The notes: generated by a model not told the origin, from the letters alone. A DNA stretch of 64,000 bases from Corbicula japonica (GCA_038501625.1 JAZAYU010000199.1:124001-188000), one strand, 5' to 3'; counted from the first letter of the stretch, positions 1-15,300 are shown. A program made the numbers and translations.

Positions 1-1
1 G

Positions 2-312
2 AACGGTATAAACCAGTTACCCACTGTGATTCTGATAAACATTTTCAGAAATCTCCTGACATATGATCTATTGTGTAGAGCAAGTCGTGTGTGTAAATTC
101 TGGTATAATCTCTGCAGGGATCCAGATATCTGGAGGAATATCTCACTTGCCAATCAACATCGGTTAAAAAACGAGAACCTTATGTCTTTGATCAGGTTTA
201 GTGATCACAGAGTTCGGAAAGTAAACCTAACAGATTGTAGGTTTATAACGAGTGAAGGGGTCCGTTACCTGATGATGAACTGCCCTCTACTGGAAAGTCT
301 CAGATGTATGAG
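2..312 (+). CDS. FBXL17: FBXL17 exon with F-box and first LRRs (5' end outside window)
   Basis: The frame is open from the window edge. It encodes the F-box (INQLPTVILINIFRNL) and the LRR segments KVNLTDCRFITSEGVRYL and CPLLESLRCM. The donor GTGAGT at 313 follows two bases of an Arg codon (phase 2). An internal acceptor near 18 (CCAG) is possible, but using it would remove the conserved INQ before LP, so the exon probably begins before base 1. Confidence 0.85.
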
Positions 313-3300
313 GTGAGTTAACCCCATTTAGCCGTCCGGAGCCATTATTCAATTTTTATGGGGCACGTCACGGAAAATTACCGTTGAATGGTTGTTGTCA
401 ATCCTTGAAATGATGTCATAAAGTTTAGTTGACAACAATGATTACTATGAATTTTACAGTAAAATACCATGAGTATATTGTCAAAATAGTTAAAAAAATT
501 AATAGGTTTAATCTTCCTACCATTGTAGCCAACTATTGTAACAACTAAAATGTCAAAAAATTATACCAAAGACAATTTTTCCCATGTGCCCCAAATAACT
601 TACAATAATAAAGCTTGTATTTTTGGGGATCTCATAAGTTATGTGATCTGTATGTAGATCGGGATCTGTTTTATCTTACATGGTGGTAATATTCACCAAG
701 TTGTCAAGTAGGTTTCCGATTTTTTGACTTCAATATAAATATAACAATAATCTTGCTTCTTATGGCTACTGTTTCTTTGTTAGGAAAAAAAGGTGTAATA
801 AAAAGGTCAAACGCCAGCAGGGCAGTGTTGCTGTGGTGGTAGAGGGCTCAGGCATGCTCACCTTTGTTTTATCTGCTGACCACCAGCAGGGGACCCAGCA
901 TACTGAATTGTAACTTGATTATTTTTTAGTGGTGACTACAATATTTGATTCGGTCATTGAGCTAGCACTGTACATGTAAATATTCTGTAGATACATCAAC
1001 AATAAGTTTTTATTGTCTGTTAGGTACTGAATGTTCTTACCATTTTATTCATTGGATCTCACTTTTATCCATGGTTAAACAGTGAAGATCTAGATCAGCC
1101 AGCATATCTAATCAGGATCTACACTGATCAGCCAGCATATCTAATCAGGATCTACACTGATCAGCCAGCATATCTATCAGGATCTACACTGCTTTTAGAT
1201 TCATGTTATTTCTGACAAAACTGTGAATTAGTGTATATTCAAATCAGATTGAATGGATGTGCTGGCTGATCAGGATTTACATTAGTTGCCCATCTTATCA
1301 TACCTGACTTAATTTTCAAAGATCTTTTGTGTACTTTTCACCCTGGATAACCTGGTACGCTTTGCGAATGGCGCTATGCTGTGATCACAGCAAGTTCAAC
1401 ACTCGTAACTGGAATAAAGTTAACAGTGTTAATGAAGGTGATTTTGTGGAGTGGGGTAAGTAAATCTCAGAGTATTGCCTGGATTTTGAAATAAAACCTA
1501 AACAACAAGGCCTTATAGTATATGGCTGTCAAGTCCAGTGCCCAAGGTTATAAAACTGAGCATGGAAACCAGTCTCAAATCTCAAGCATCTGATTGGCTG
1601 AAATGGCGACCAGTCGCCATTTCAGCCAATCAGATGCTTGAGATTTGAGACTGGTTTCCAAACTCAGTTTTATAACCTTCAACCCTGAAGCTTACCAGGT
1701 TTGCCAGAGTGCTTTTGTTATCACCTGAAATTGGCTTCTATCAAAACAAGTGGTATGTCTACCCCTAGTCTCAATAATTCGACTGCAAGCACAGACCCAT
1801 TATCATACTGACTTTTTACAGATGTCTGTCCTTTACGTCTCAAGCAGTTACGATCAAAACTGTGGTGGAAATCGACCCGATTTAAATTCTGTTATTTATC
1901 GATAAACATGAGTCATGTAAACTTTAAGCGCCGAAATCGAAATTTGTTGACATGGGTGGAGGTTTAAAAGAGTTTTGCATAAGAAACTAAACCGTTATTT
2001 ATAAAGGATTACATATATTAATTCTACTTGAATGTGGCTTTTCAGGTATGTAAATTTTTGAAAGATACATATGGTTTAAGATGCTTTATGGAGTCACCAA
2101 AGTTGCGATTCAAATTCCGATCGGCGGCATATAGAAATAGAAGAAAAATGTTCCGCGTTGATTTGAATAGTAACTGGGTTGTGCGCGAAGGACGATCATC
2201 ACATATATAGAAAAGTCATTGTCGCGCACAAATAGTTGTACTAGTTTACCCCCTGCTGGATCTAGTATGATTTAGTTTTAAATTTATTATTTATGTGTTG
2301 CAGGTGTTTTGACCTGACTGATGCAGCCTTTGAGGGACTCAGTAAGAATGGAGTATGCAAGAAGTTAAAATGTCTACACCTTGATGGATGTTGCAGGGTC
2401 ACTGATAAAACTGTGCTAGAGGTATGTGTTTACATGGCTTTTTTTCACTGCCAGGGGAAGGGCCACATGCCCTATTAATTTTGGAAAATAGCGTGATTTG
2501 TTCTCTGAAAGGGAATGAAAAAACCTGATGTAAAGTTACTTTTTTGGGGAAAACTGCATGATTTTAAAGAAAATTTCTGAGGGGAAGGCGCCCATAAACG
2601 ATCCCTACTAAAAAGGGAAAATAGCCCTGGTTTACATTGATGGCTGTTGGCATGTTGCAGAGTTTACAATTTTTCACTTACCTTCCCTTAAATATAGTTG
2701 GTTTAATAAAACTAATATTTTGTTCTGAATTTTACCTGTCTTAAACAGCCACCTGTGTTAAGCAGACAATTTTTGATGCTCCCTTTGGTAGCTTCTTAAG
2801 ACAGGTTTGTCTGTGTATCATTTGAAAGTTTGATAAAGTAGATGTCCAATATCATGAACTCCTTTATTTTAAACACACCCTTGGCTCTTTCAAAAATATA
2901 TTCACAGTTATCCCCGTTTTAGATCGCTTAGATCAGTGGTTTAAGGGAAGAGCGTCGGACTCCAGATCTGGAGACTGTGGGTTTGAGTCCCACCAGGGAT
3001 GAGGTTCGTCTGCAGTTTCCTCAATCCACATTTGGCGCGAGTACTGGTTGGAAACCCAAGAAGCAGTCATTGAGCGTGATTAATACAAGTTGGAATCACA
3101 TGTTTCACAATCGATGTAAAATAAAATCAGTTTAAACTAAGCTCGCTTTTTTCATGAAAGTTCATGCATTTGGCCTTTATCTTTAATTTCACTTAGATGA
3201 TTGACAGGGAACTCTCAATAAATATTATTCATCCAGCTTTCTTATTCATGCTAAAATGAGCATACTTACATTTATGTAAGGCAGAGATAATTATTTGTAT

Positions 3301-6300
3301 GCTTGTTTTCAAAATCGCCAGATTTCAAAATTCCTGACAGAAATTCACATCATGCACATGCACAATTAACACATACCTCCATATATGCCCATTTTTATGC
3401 ATGTGTGACCAGTGTAAATCCAGATCAGCTGGCACATCAGTGCCATCTGATCAGGATCTGCACTGGTTGCATTTTGGTCAGAAATAACCTAATGAATCAA
3501 AAAGCGAACAGTTTAGATTCTGATCAGACGGCACTGATGTGCTGTCTGATCTGGATCTAAACTGTTCGTCCATGCATTAAAGGTGTATCTATGGAGATAA
3601 GGGTTAAAAGTACAAGATGGAAACAATTGAATTCCGTCTAAAATTGAAATGAGCATCTATGAGATACTGGTATGATATGCGATTAAAGAATATCTTCACA
3701 CCATGTCAGTATCTCCAGGTGCTTGTTTCTAACAATGTTATTGCTTCTAGACAGGTATAAAGTTTGACGTTTGTAAGACAGTTTCCATATTATTTTGTAT
3801 AATATTATTATCTCTGTTTTAATAAATCTCTCTCTTTTCATTGCTTTTACATTCAAGTTTGTAGTTTCATGTTATTTTTATATAGAAGATAAAAAACAAT
3901 TGGCCTGTCCAGCAAAACAGCTTTGAGGTTTCTAGATTACTGGGGGATCCGAAGTTTCACTGAACTAGGCTCTGAGCTGACATCAGAATTGGTGGGACCT
4001 GCACACCTGCTTTGAAGTTTCTTGATTCTGCTTAGGGTTTCGAGGTTTCACTGTAGCTGACACCAATGTTTGTTTTTTCTTGCAGTTGTCCGAAGCTTGC
4101 CCTAATCTAGAGGATCTGCATTTTAACCAGTGTACAAAGGTATCTGATGCCAGCATCATGATGTTAGCAAGGAAATGTCCCCAGATGACCAGCCTACAGC
4201 TGGATCATTGTGGCCAGGTATGTGATTATGTCAATGGGGCATAACCCTTTCCTCCATAAACCCACCTTTATTGCATGGACAAACAGTGTAATTCCACATC
4301 AGCGGGCACATCCATGCCATTTGATCAGGATCTGCACTGTTCGCTTTATGATTTGTTAGGATATTTCTGACCAAAATGCAGATCCTGATTAGATGGCACA
4401 TTGGTCAGAAAAGCCAGTTGAATCTTAAACTGGTTGCACATGCGTAAAAATGCGTATATATGGAGGAAAGGGTTAACTAAAGAAAAGGGTTAATTAACCC
4501 TTTAATCCTGGGGTACAGATAATATCCCATATATGACCAGTGTGAATCCAGAGCCCAAGATTATTAATCAGAGCCAAAGATTAGAAATCAGAGCCAAAGA
4601 TTAGAAATCAGAGCCAAAGATTAGAAATCAGAGCCAAAGATTAGAAATCAGAGCCAAAGATTAGAAATCTGAGAATGTATACCAATCTCAAATCTCAAGG
4701 ATCTGATTGGCTGAAATGTAGAAGTGTTCAACTGTAAGAAAGAGATTATGAATGTTATGTGTCAAGAGGAATTAACTCTGTACTACATGATTGTCTACAA
4801 AGGTCATCAGAGTTGTCTCCCATGTAACATGTGTAACGGTCTATGTAGTAGCCAGGCTAGTCTTGTAGTTATACCCCCGCTTCGAAGAAGAGGGGGGTAT
4901 ACTGTTTTACCCTTGTCCGTGCGTCCGTCCGTTACAAAATTTCCGTCGCAGTTTTCTCAGCAACTATAACATGTAGCAGCCTGATATTTTGCATATTGCT
5001 TTATCCTATAGTCCCATGCGGTGTAAAACAATTTCATGCTCCTTGCTCATCTACTTCCTGTTTGCCGCATATTTTTAGATTTTGTTACTATGAAGGTGCA
5101 TTACATCAACCAAAAGGCATGTTAATTTTCCGTCGCAGTTTTCTAAGCAACTATAACATGCAGCAGCCTGATATTATGCATATTGCTTTATCCTATAGTC
5201 CCATATGGTGTAAAGCAATTTCATTCTCTTTGCTCATCTACTTCCTGTTTGCTGAATATTTTAGGTTTTGTTACTATAAAGGTGCATTACATCAACCAAA
5301 GGGCATGTTAATTTTCCGTCACAGTTTTCTAAGCAACTATAACATTCAGCAGCCTGATATTTTGCATAATGCTTTATCCTATAGTCCCATGCGGTGTAAA
5401 GCAATTTCATGCTCCTTGCTCATCTACTTCCTGTTTGCCGCATATTTTTAGATTTTGTTACTATGAAGGTGCATTACATCAACCAAAAGGCATGTCAATT
5501 TTCCGTTGCAGTTTTCTAAGCAACTATAACATGCAGCAGCCTGATATTATGCATAATGCTTTATCCTATAGTCCCATATGGTGTAAAGCGATTTTATGCT
5601 CCTTGCTCACCTACTTCCTGTTCGACCAATACTTAGATTTTTACACATAGTTGACATACATGCACAATTTCCGTTGCAGTTTTCTAAGCAACTATAACAT
5701 GCAGCAGCCTGATATTTTGCATAATGCTTTATCCTATAGTTCCTAATGGTGTAAAGCGATTTTATGCTCCTTGCTCATCTACTTCCTGTTTACCTAATAC
5801 TTAGATTTGTGCACATAGTTGACATACATGCACAATTTGTGTCGCAGTTTTCTAAGCAACTATAACATGCAGCAGCCTGATATTTTGCATAATTCTTTAT
5901 CCTTTAGTCCCATATGGTGTAAAGCGATTTTATGCTCCTTGCTCATCTACTTTCTGTTTACCGAATACTTAGATTTGTGCACATAGTTGACATACATGCA
6001 CAATTTCCGTTGTAGTTTTCTAAGCAACTGAAACATGCAGCAGCCTGATATTTTGCTTATTGGTCCCATATGGTGTAAAGTGATTTTATGCTCCTTGCTC
6101 ATCTACTTCCTGTTTACCGAATACTTAGATTTGTGCACATACTTTACATACATGCACAATTTCCGTCGCAGTTTTCTAACCAACTATAACATGCAGCAGC
6201 CTGATATTTTGCATAATGCTTTGTCCTACAGTCCCATATGGTGTAAAGCGATTTTATGCTCCTTGCTCATCTACTTCCTGTTTACCGAATACTTAGATTT

Positions 6301-9300
6301 GTGCACATACTTGACATACATGCACAATTTCCGTTGTAGTTTTCTTAGCAACTGAAACATGCAGCAGCCTGATATTTTGCTTATTGCTTTATCATATATT
6401 CCCATATGGTGTAAAGCGATTTAATGCTCCTTGCTCACCTACTTCCTGTTTACCGAATACTTAGATTTTTATATATAGATGACATACATGCACAATTTGT
6501 GTCGCATTTTAAAAAGATGCGAACATTATTTCTGTATACTCTGACAAAGCCATATTGCGGGGGTATTAATCACCTTCAGTGATAGCTCTTGTTGAGTTTA
6601 TATTTGAGTAATCAGTTTAACCCTAACTCCATATATTATATATACACAATTCAACGGATGTGCCACCAGAGTAGATCCAGATCATGCCATCTGATCAAGA
6701 TGTACAATAGTCGCTATTTGGCCAGAAATAACTCAATAAATAAATCAAAAAGTGAACACAAGTCTCTATTTGCTGACTAATCTAGATCTACACTGTTTAC
6801 CATGCCATAAAGGTGTATATATATAGAGGAAAGGATTAAAGTTGTCAAAGAATTATCAGTTAACCATATAATAACAGTGACTTTTGCCTTAAAGTCCCAA
6901 TAAACTTGTCAAACAGCATATTTTTGTGTCGCCTGCGATAGCAGGTAGACACATAGGGATGCTATTGTCCGGCGGCGGTGTCGTCGTCATCGTCGTCGAT
7001 GCCGTCGTCCGGTAGTCCCCCAACTTTAATCTGAAACTTAATGTTGCCAATAACTTTGAAAGTACTTCACCTATTCACTTCATACTTTGAATGTATCATC
7101 AGCATGAACAATGCCATCTGTGACAACAAGAATGATAACTCCAGTTTCAATATTTTTTGAGTTATGCCCCTTTCAAATGCAACTTTAATCTGAAACTTAA
7201 TGTTGCCTATAACTTTGAAAGTACTTCACCTATTCACTTCATATTTGGAATATATCATCAGCATGAACAATGCCATCTGTGACGACAAGATTGTTAACTC
7301 CAGTTCCAATATTTTTTTAGTTATGCCCCTTTGAAATGCAACTTTAATCTGAAACTTTATGTTGCCTATAACTTTGAAAGTCCTTGTCCTATTCACTTCA
7401 TACTTGGAATATATCATCAGCATGAACGATGCCATCTGTAACTACAAGAATGATAACTCCAGTTCCAATATTTTGTGAGTTATGCCCCTTTCAAATGCAA
7501 CTTTAACCTGAAACTTAATGTTGCCTATAACTTTGAAAGTACTTGTCCTATTCCCTTCATACTTGGAATATATCATCAGGATGAACAATGCCATCTGTGA
7601 CAACAAGAATGATAACTCCAGTTCCAATATTTTTTAAGTTATGCCCCTTTCAAATGCAACTTTAATCTGAAACTTAATGTTGCCTATAACTTTGAAAGCA
7701 CTTGTCCTATTCACTTCATACTTGGAATATATCATCAGCATGAACAATGCCATCTGTGACGACAAGAATGATAACTCCAGTTTCAATATTTTTTGAGTTA
7801 TGCCCCTTTCAAATGCAACTTTAACCTGAAACTTAATGTTGCCTATAACTTTGAAAGTACTTCACCTATTCACTTCATATTTGGAATATATCATCAGCAT
7901 GAACAATGCCATCTGTGACGACAAGATTGTTAACTCCAGTTCCAATATTTTTTTAGTTATGCCCCTTTGAAATGCAACTTTAATCTGAAACTTTATGTTG
8001 CCTATAACTTTGAAAGTCCTTGTCCTATTCACTTCATACTTGGAATATATCATCAGCATGAACAATGCCATCTGTAACTACAAGAATGATAACTCCAGTT
8101 CCAATATTTTGTGAGTTATGCCCCTTTCAAATGCAACTTTAACCTGAAACTTAATGTTGCCTATAACTTTGAAAGTACTTGTCCTATTCCCTTCATACTT
8201 GGAATATATCATCAGGATGAACAATGCCATCTGTGACAACAAGAATGATAACTCCAGTTCCAATATTTTTTAAGTTATGCCCCTTTCAAATGCAACTTTA
8301 ATCTGAAACTTAATGTTGCCTATAACTTTGAAAGCACTTGTCCTATTCACTTCATACTTGGAATATATCATCAGCATGAACAATGCCATCTGTGACGACA
8401 AGAATGATAACTCCAGTTTCAATATTTTGGTGTTATGCCCCTTTGAAATGCAACTTTAACATGAAACTTAATGTTGTCTATAACTTTGAAAGTACTTGTC
8501 CTATTCACTTCATACTTGGAATACATTATCAGCATGATCATCAACATTGGTAACAAAAAGAATCATAACTCCTGTTTGATTATACTTTGAGTTATGCCCC
8601 TTCCAAATCCAACTTTAACATGAAACTTAATGTTGACTTTAACTTTGAAAATCCACTTGATATATTCGAAATAAATCATCTTCATGAAAAGTGTCATTAT
8701 GAAGAACAAGAATGATAACTCCTGCTGGACTATTTTATGAGTTGTGTTCCTTTAATATACAACTTTAACATGAAACTTAATGTTGCCTATAACTTTTAAA
8801 GTACTTGTCCTTTTCACTCATCGAATATATCATCTTCAATAACAACAACAACATCGGTTACAACCAGAATCATAACTCCTGTTTGACTTTTTTTTTCAAA
8901 TGCAAATTTCACATGAAACTTAATGTTGCGTATAATTTGAAAGTACTTGCCCTATTCATTGAATACTTGGATTGTATCATCAACATGAACAGTGCCATCG
9001 ACAACTTTAAAAATTATAACTCCTGTTTGAATATTTTATGAGTTATGTACCTATCAAGTGCAACTTTCACATGAAACTTAGTGTTGCCTGTAAAATGGAA
9101 AGTACTTGTTCAATTCACTAAATACTTTGAAAAACTCATCTGTGTGCACAAACCAATTTTTGAAGATGATAACTCGGGTTTCACCATTATTATAGTTATT
9201 CCCCTTTTTAATGCAATTTAGATGACACATGTGTTCTGTGGTGTAATATTGAAATCAACTTAAATAAAATATTTTTATTATATATGATTAAAAATAGGCC

Positions 9301-12300
9301 CACATTTCAACTTTTTCCATGCAGGCGACACATGTGTTCCGCGGAACACAACATTCTAGTTTATTAACCTAAACATTTTAGATTTCACCTGTATGCATAA
9401 TAACACAAAAAATAAACCTTACAATAAGAATAGGGTATTATCTTATTGATTTGCAGCATGTTTTGTGGATCGTTTATCTTGTTTACAAAACAAACAGCGA
9501 AGCTTTCCGAGCTGATTTTCGGCAACTCTCGGCAGGCGACGGTCGCTATTTATGCAGAAGTGCATAAATTGATGACATATTCCACACTAAGAGCCGTAAC
9601 CGGGATGGGTCGTATAACATTTACATCTTTCTTTGTTTACCTTGTAATGAAGTTAAAACTAAAAGAATCTCTATTTTTCCTCGTCGTTTTCTTTCCATGT
9701 TTGCATGATTTTGTGTTTACAACTTTTATGTGAATGACGTCACCGCGTTCTGCGTTCTTATGGCCCATGTACAGAAAAAAACGATAACTTTTTGCCGAGT
9801 GATTGTAAACATTGGTTAGTAATTTTGTGGGCTACAAAAATACTGTGACGTTTTAATTCGGACCGGGTTTCAATGATTGGGGATTGTTTGAGAACATAAA
9901 TATTTGGTCATTTATACTTTTTTTTGAAAAGGGTCAACATGGTTAATTAATTTTCACAATGAAAAAAAAAACGTTTTGACAAGTTTTTTGGGCCTTTAAG
10001 ATCATAAAACTAAGAATGGAGATCAGTCTCAAATCTCAAGAATCTGATTGGCTGAAATAGAAACTTGTCTCCATTTCAACCAATCAGATGCTTATGATTT
10101 TAGACTGGTCACCAGAGCTGATGGTTATAAACCTGAATTTGGAAACCAGTCTCAAGTCCCAAGTATAAAAATTGCCTGTGCAATCACTGATACAGGGGTC
10201 CGGTATCTAGCAAAGGTAACACAATTACTTCATGGCCCAAGGTCATAGAACAGAGATTGGAGACCAGTCTCAAAACTCAAGCATCTGATTGGCCGAAATG
10301 GCGACCAGTCGCCATTTCAGCCAATCAGATGCTTGAGATTTAAGACTGATTTGCATGCTCAGTTTTATAACCTTGGGCACCTTTTTAGTTTATTGATGTT
10401 TTACCTTTGTTTACCAGGTGACAGATGATGCTATATCTGAGATCGTGATGGGATGTGCGGAGATGACTTACCTTAACCTCATGTCCTGTGCAATCACTGA
10501 TACTGGGGTCAGGTATCTAGCAAAGGTAACGCAATTACTTCATGGCCCAAGATCATATAACTGAGATTGGAGACCAGTCTCTAATCTCAAGGATCTAATG
10601 GGCTGAAATGTCAAGAAGTGTAGATAATTATGCATGGCTTATTTTTCATGTGGATCATTTCATTTTTTTTAGGGGAGCACTATTTAACAAAATCTTATAA
10701 TGGGAACTTCTTCTACTGTTATCAACCAAATAAACATTCTAACTTTTCTGAATATTTCATTCACTGTTTATTAAAAATTAAAAACATTATTTCTGCACAA
10801 AGCAGTATTTCAGGGGTATTTATCATCTTCTGTGAGAGCTCTAGTTTAAACAATATTGATTTACCATATATCATGTACATAAGCATAAACTGTACACATA
10901 TATAGCTGTAAAGTGTTCACCACCAGATACTGGTCATTTTTCTGTGCATATTGATCTTGTGCACGCCCTCTTGTGAAGTTCAGTCCAATGCGATATGCAA
11001 TAACTCAAAATGCTGGGTTTAACAGAAGTTATTAATGTTTATGCCCCCGCCAAAGATATGGATCGGGAATCTTTATTGATTGTCATGATAGTGCGTAAAC
11101 AGATAAACAGATAGTTATTATATGATTTTTGTGTCGCCCTTTCGAAGAAACGGCGATACATAGGGATCGCTTTGTCCGTCCGTCACGAACACTTAACATT
11201 GGCTATAACTTTGCCATTTCTTAATATTTCTTTATGAAACTTTCAAGTTGTTTTGCTTATGACAACACCCTTATGATGATGTCAAATTCTTTAGGTCAAG
11301 GTCACATTTGATGGAGTTATGCCCCTTTTTTTGACATAAAAACTTAAAGTTGACTATAATTTTGCCATTTCTCAATATTTCTTCATGAAACTTTCGTATT
11401 ATATTGCTTATGACAACACGCTGAAGATGATGTCAAATTCTTTAGGTCAGAATCACATTTGATGGTGTTATGCCCTTTTTGTACTTGGATTTTGACATGA
11501 AAATTTAATGTGGGCTGAAACTTTGCCATTTCTCTATACTTCTTCATGAAACTTTTAAATTATATTGCTTATGACAACATGCTCATGATGAGTCCAAATT
11601 CTTGAGGTCAATGTCACATTTGTTGGAGTTATGCCCCTTTTTGTACTTGGATTTTTAAATGAAAACTTAATGTTTAAGCTATAACTTGGCCATTTCTTAA
11701 TATCTCTTCATGAAACTTTCAAATTATCTTGCTGAAGACAACACACTTGTGTTTATGACAACTTATTGTGTCAAGATGGACTTTTGTCCCTTTTTGAAAT
11801 TGTTTTTTTTTCGTCGTCATTCTACCAGAGGGCGACACAAGTGTTCAACTGAACCCCTATCTAGTTTGTGTGTTTGAGTGACTGTTGACTTCTGCTTTCA
11901 TGGCACTTGTGACTGTTAAATGGCAAAAAGCTTTGCAGTAACCACCACATCCCCCCCAAATCCCAACACCACCCTGCTGCCAATACACACAACACAAACT
12001 CAAATCACTAAGAAATATTACACTATGCTTCTGTGATTATTGTTACTTATGAACTGCATAATGTTATTTTGTATTTTTTGTTATATTTCTGCCAAACAAT
12101 ACATCATATATATATTTATGTTTCTATTTCAGTTGTCAAAACTGACCAACCTTGATTTGTCCAACATAGTGCGTCTCACACCAGACAGCGTTGTGTACAT
12201 GTCGAGGTTCTGTAAGAATCTGCAGTGTATAAACATCTCTCTGAACAGTGTCATGGATGATGGTTGTGTCGCCCAGCTCGCCAGCAACCTGCCCGCACTG

Positions 12301-15300
12301 AGGAAACTGTACTGTGTGTCGTGTAGTATATCCGATACAGGTTTGTATTTAATGTATAGTAAATAAGATACAGGTATGTGTGTAACATGTTGTTTATCAG
12401 TTACAGGTATGTGTGTAACGTGCTGTATATCAGTTACAGGTATGTGTTTAATTTGCAGTTTATCAGTTACAGGTATGCGTGTAACATGTAGTTTATCAGT
12501 TACAGGTATGTGTGTAATGTGCAGTTTATCAGATACAGGTATGTGTGTAACATGTAGTTTATCAGTTACAGGTATGCGTGTAATGTGCTGTATATCAGTT
12601 ACAGGTATGTGTGTAACATGTAGTTTATCAGTTACAGGTATGTGTGTAACATGTAGTTTATCAGTTACAGGTATGTGTGTAATGTGCTGTATATCAGATA
12701 CAGGGATGCGAGTAACATGTAGTTTATCAGTTACAGGTATGTGTGTAACGTGCTGTATATCAGATACAGGGATGTGTGTAACGTGCTGTATATCAGATAC
12801 AGGTATGTGTGTAACATGTAGTTTATCATATACAGGTATGTGTGTAACATGTAGTTTATCAGATACAGGTATGTGTGTAACATGTAGTTTATCATATACA
12901 GGTATGTGTGTGACATGTAGGTTATCAGTTACAGGTATGTGTGTGACATGTAGGTTATCAGTTACAGGTATGTGTGTAATGTGCTGTATATTAGATACAG
13001 GTATGTGTGTAACATGTAGTTTATCAGTTACAGGTATGTGTGTGACATGTAGGTTATCAGTTACAGGTATGTGTGTGACATGTAGGTTATCAGTTACAGG
13101 TATGTGTGTAATGTGCTGTATATTAGATACAGGTATGTGTGTAACATGTAGTTTATCAGTTACAGGTATGTGTGTGACATGTAGGTTATCAGTTACAGGT
13201 ATGTGTGTAACATGTAGGTTATCAGTTACAGGTATGTGTGTAATGTGCTGTATATTAGATACAGGTTTGTGTGTAACATGTAGTTTATCAGTTACAGGTA
13301 TGTGTGTGACATGTAGTTTATCAGTTACAGGTATGTGTGTAATGTGCAGTTTATCAGATACAGGGATGTGTGTAACGTGCTGTATATCAGATACAGGGAT
13401 GTGTGTAACAGGTATGCATGTGACATGTAGTTTATCAGTTACAGGTATGTGTGTAATGTGCAGTTTATCAGTTACAGGTATGTGTGTAATGTGCTGTATA
13501 TCAGATACAGGTATGTGTGTAATGTGTAGTTTATCAGTTACAGGTATGTGTGTAACATGTAGTTTATCAGTTACAGGTATGTGTGTAACATGTAGTTTAT
13601 CAGTTACAGGTATGTGTAACGTGCTGTATATCAGTTACAGGTATGTGTGTAACATGTAGTTTATCAGTTACAGGTATGTGTGTAACATGTAGTTTATCAG
13701 TTACAGGTATGTGTGTAACATGTAGTTTATCAGTTACAGGTATGTGTGTAATGTGCAGTTTATCAGATACAGGTATGTGTGTAACATGTAGTTTATCAGA
13801 TACAGGTATGTGTGTAACATGTAGTTTATCAGTTACAGGTATGTGTGTAACATGTAGTTTATCAGTTACAGGTATGTGTGTAACATGCAGTTTATCAGAT
13901 ACAGGTATGTGTGTAACATGTAGTTTATCAGATACAGGTATGTGTGTAACATGTAGTTTATCAGTTACAGGTATGTGTGTAACATGTAGTTTATCAGTTA
14001 CAGGTATGTGTGTAACATGTAGTTTATCAGATACAGGTATGTGTGTAACATGTAGTTTATCAGTTACAGGTATGTGTGTAACATGTAGTTTATCAGTTAC
14101 AGGTATGTGTGTAACATGTAGTTTATCACATACAGGTATGTGTGTAACATGTAGTTTATCAGTTACAGGTATGTGTGTAACATGCAGTTTATCAGATACA
14201 GGTATGTGTGTAACATGCAGGTTATCAGATACAGGTATGTGTGTAACATGCAGTTTATCAGATACAGGTATGTGTGTAACATGCAGTTTATCAGATACAG
14301 GTATGTGTGTAACATGTAGGTTATCAGTTACAGGTATGTGTGTAATGTGCAATTTATCAGATACAGGTATGTGTGTAACGTGCTGTATATCAGATACAGG
14401 TATGTGTGTAATGTGCAGTTTATCAGTTACAGGTATGTGTGTAATGTGCAGTTTATCAGATACAGGTATGTGTGTAACGTGCTGTATATCAGATACAGGG
14501 ATGTGTGTAACATGTAGTTTATCAGTTACAGGTATGTGTGTAACATGCAGTTTATCAGATACAGGTATGTGTGTAACATGCAGTTTATCAGATACAGGTA
14601 TGTGTGTAATGTGCAGTTTATCAGATACAGGTATGTGTGTAACATGTAGTTTATCAGTTACAGGTATGTGTGTAATGTGCAGTTTATCAGATACAGGTAT
14701 GTGTGTAACGTGCTGTATATCAGATACAGGTATGTGTGTAATGTGCAGTTTATCAGTTACAGGTATGTGTGTAATGTGCAGTTTATCAGATACAGGGATG
14801 TGTGTAACGTGCTGTATATCAGATACAGGGAAGTGTGTAACGTGCTGTATATCAGATACAGGGATGTGTGTAACAGGTATGCATGTGACATGCAGTTTAT
14901 CAGATACAGGTATGTGTGTAACCTGCAGTTTATCAGATACAGGGATGTGTGTGACATATAGGTTATCAGTTACAGGTATGTGTGTAATGTGCAGTTTATC
15001 AGATACAGGTATGTGTGTAACGTGCTGTATATCAGTTACAGGTATGTGTGTAATGTGCTGTTTATCAGTTACAGGTATGTGTGTAATGTGCTGTATATCA
15101 GTTACAGGTATGTGTTTAATTTGCAGTTTATCAGTTACAGGTATGCGTGTAACATGTAGTTTATCAGTTACAGGTATGTGTGTAATGTGCAGTTTATCAG
15201 ATACAGGTATGTGTGTAACATGTAGTTTATCAGTTACAGGTATGCGTGTAATGTGCTGTATATCAGTTACAGGTATGTGTGTAACATGTAGTTTATCAGT

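Noticed and set aside
2927..3000. True tRNA gene
   Set aside because: The tRNA-like head continues into a body shared with a second copy at 30535-30745, which marks a SINE.
4996..6355. Open frames repeating SYSPIWCKAI and LLIYFLF
   Set aside because: They are translations of the 187/168-bp tandem core of a transposable element.
7226..8263. Minus-strand frames repeating MLMIYSKYEVNR
   Set aside because: They come from the 159-bp tandem core; identical frames recur at a 636-bp offset.
9446..9733. 95-codon frame as a small membrane protein
   Set aside because: It lies within the right arm of a TIR element and has no family resemblance; hydrophobicity reflects T-rich DNA.
10175..10215. Extra alternative exon of FBXL17 coding CAITDTGVRYLAK
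   Set aside because: It has a donor but no acceptor, and is a partial copy of exon 4 next to foldback sequence.
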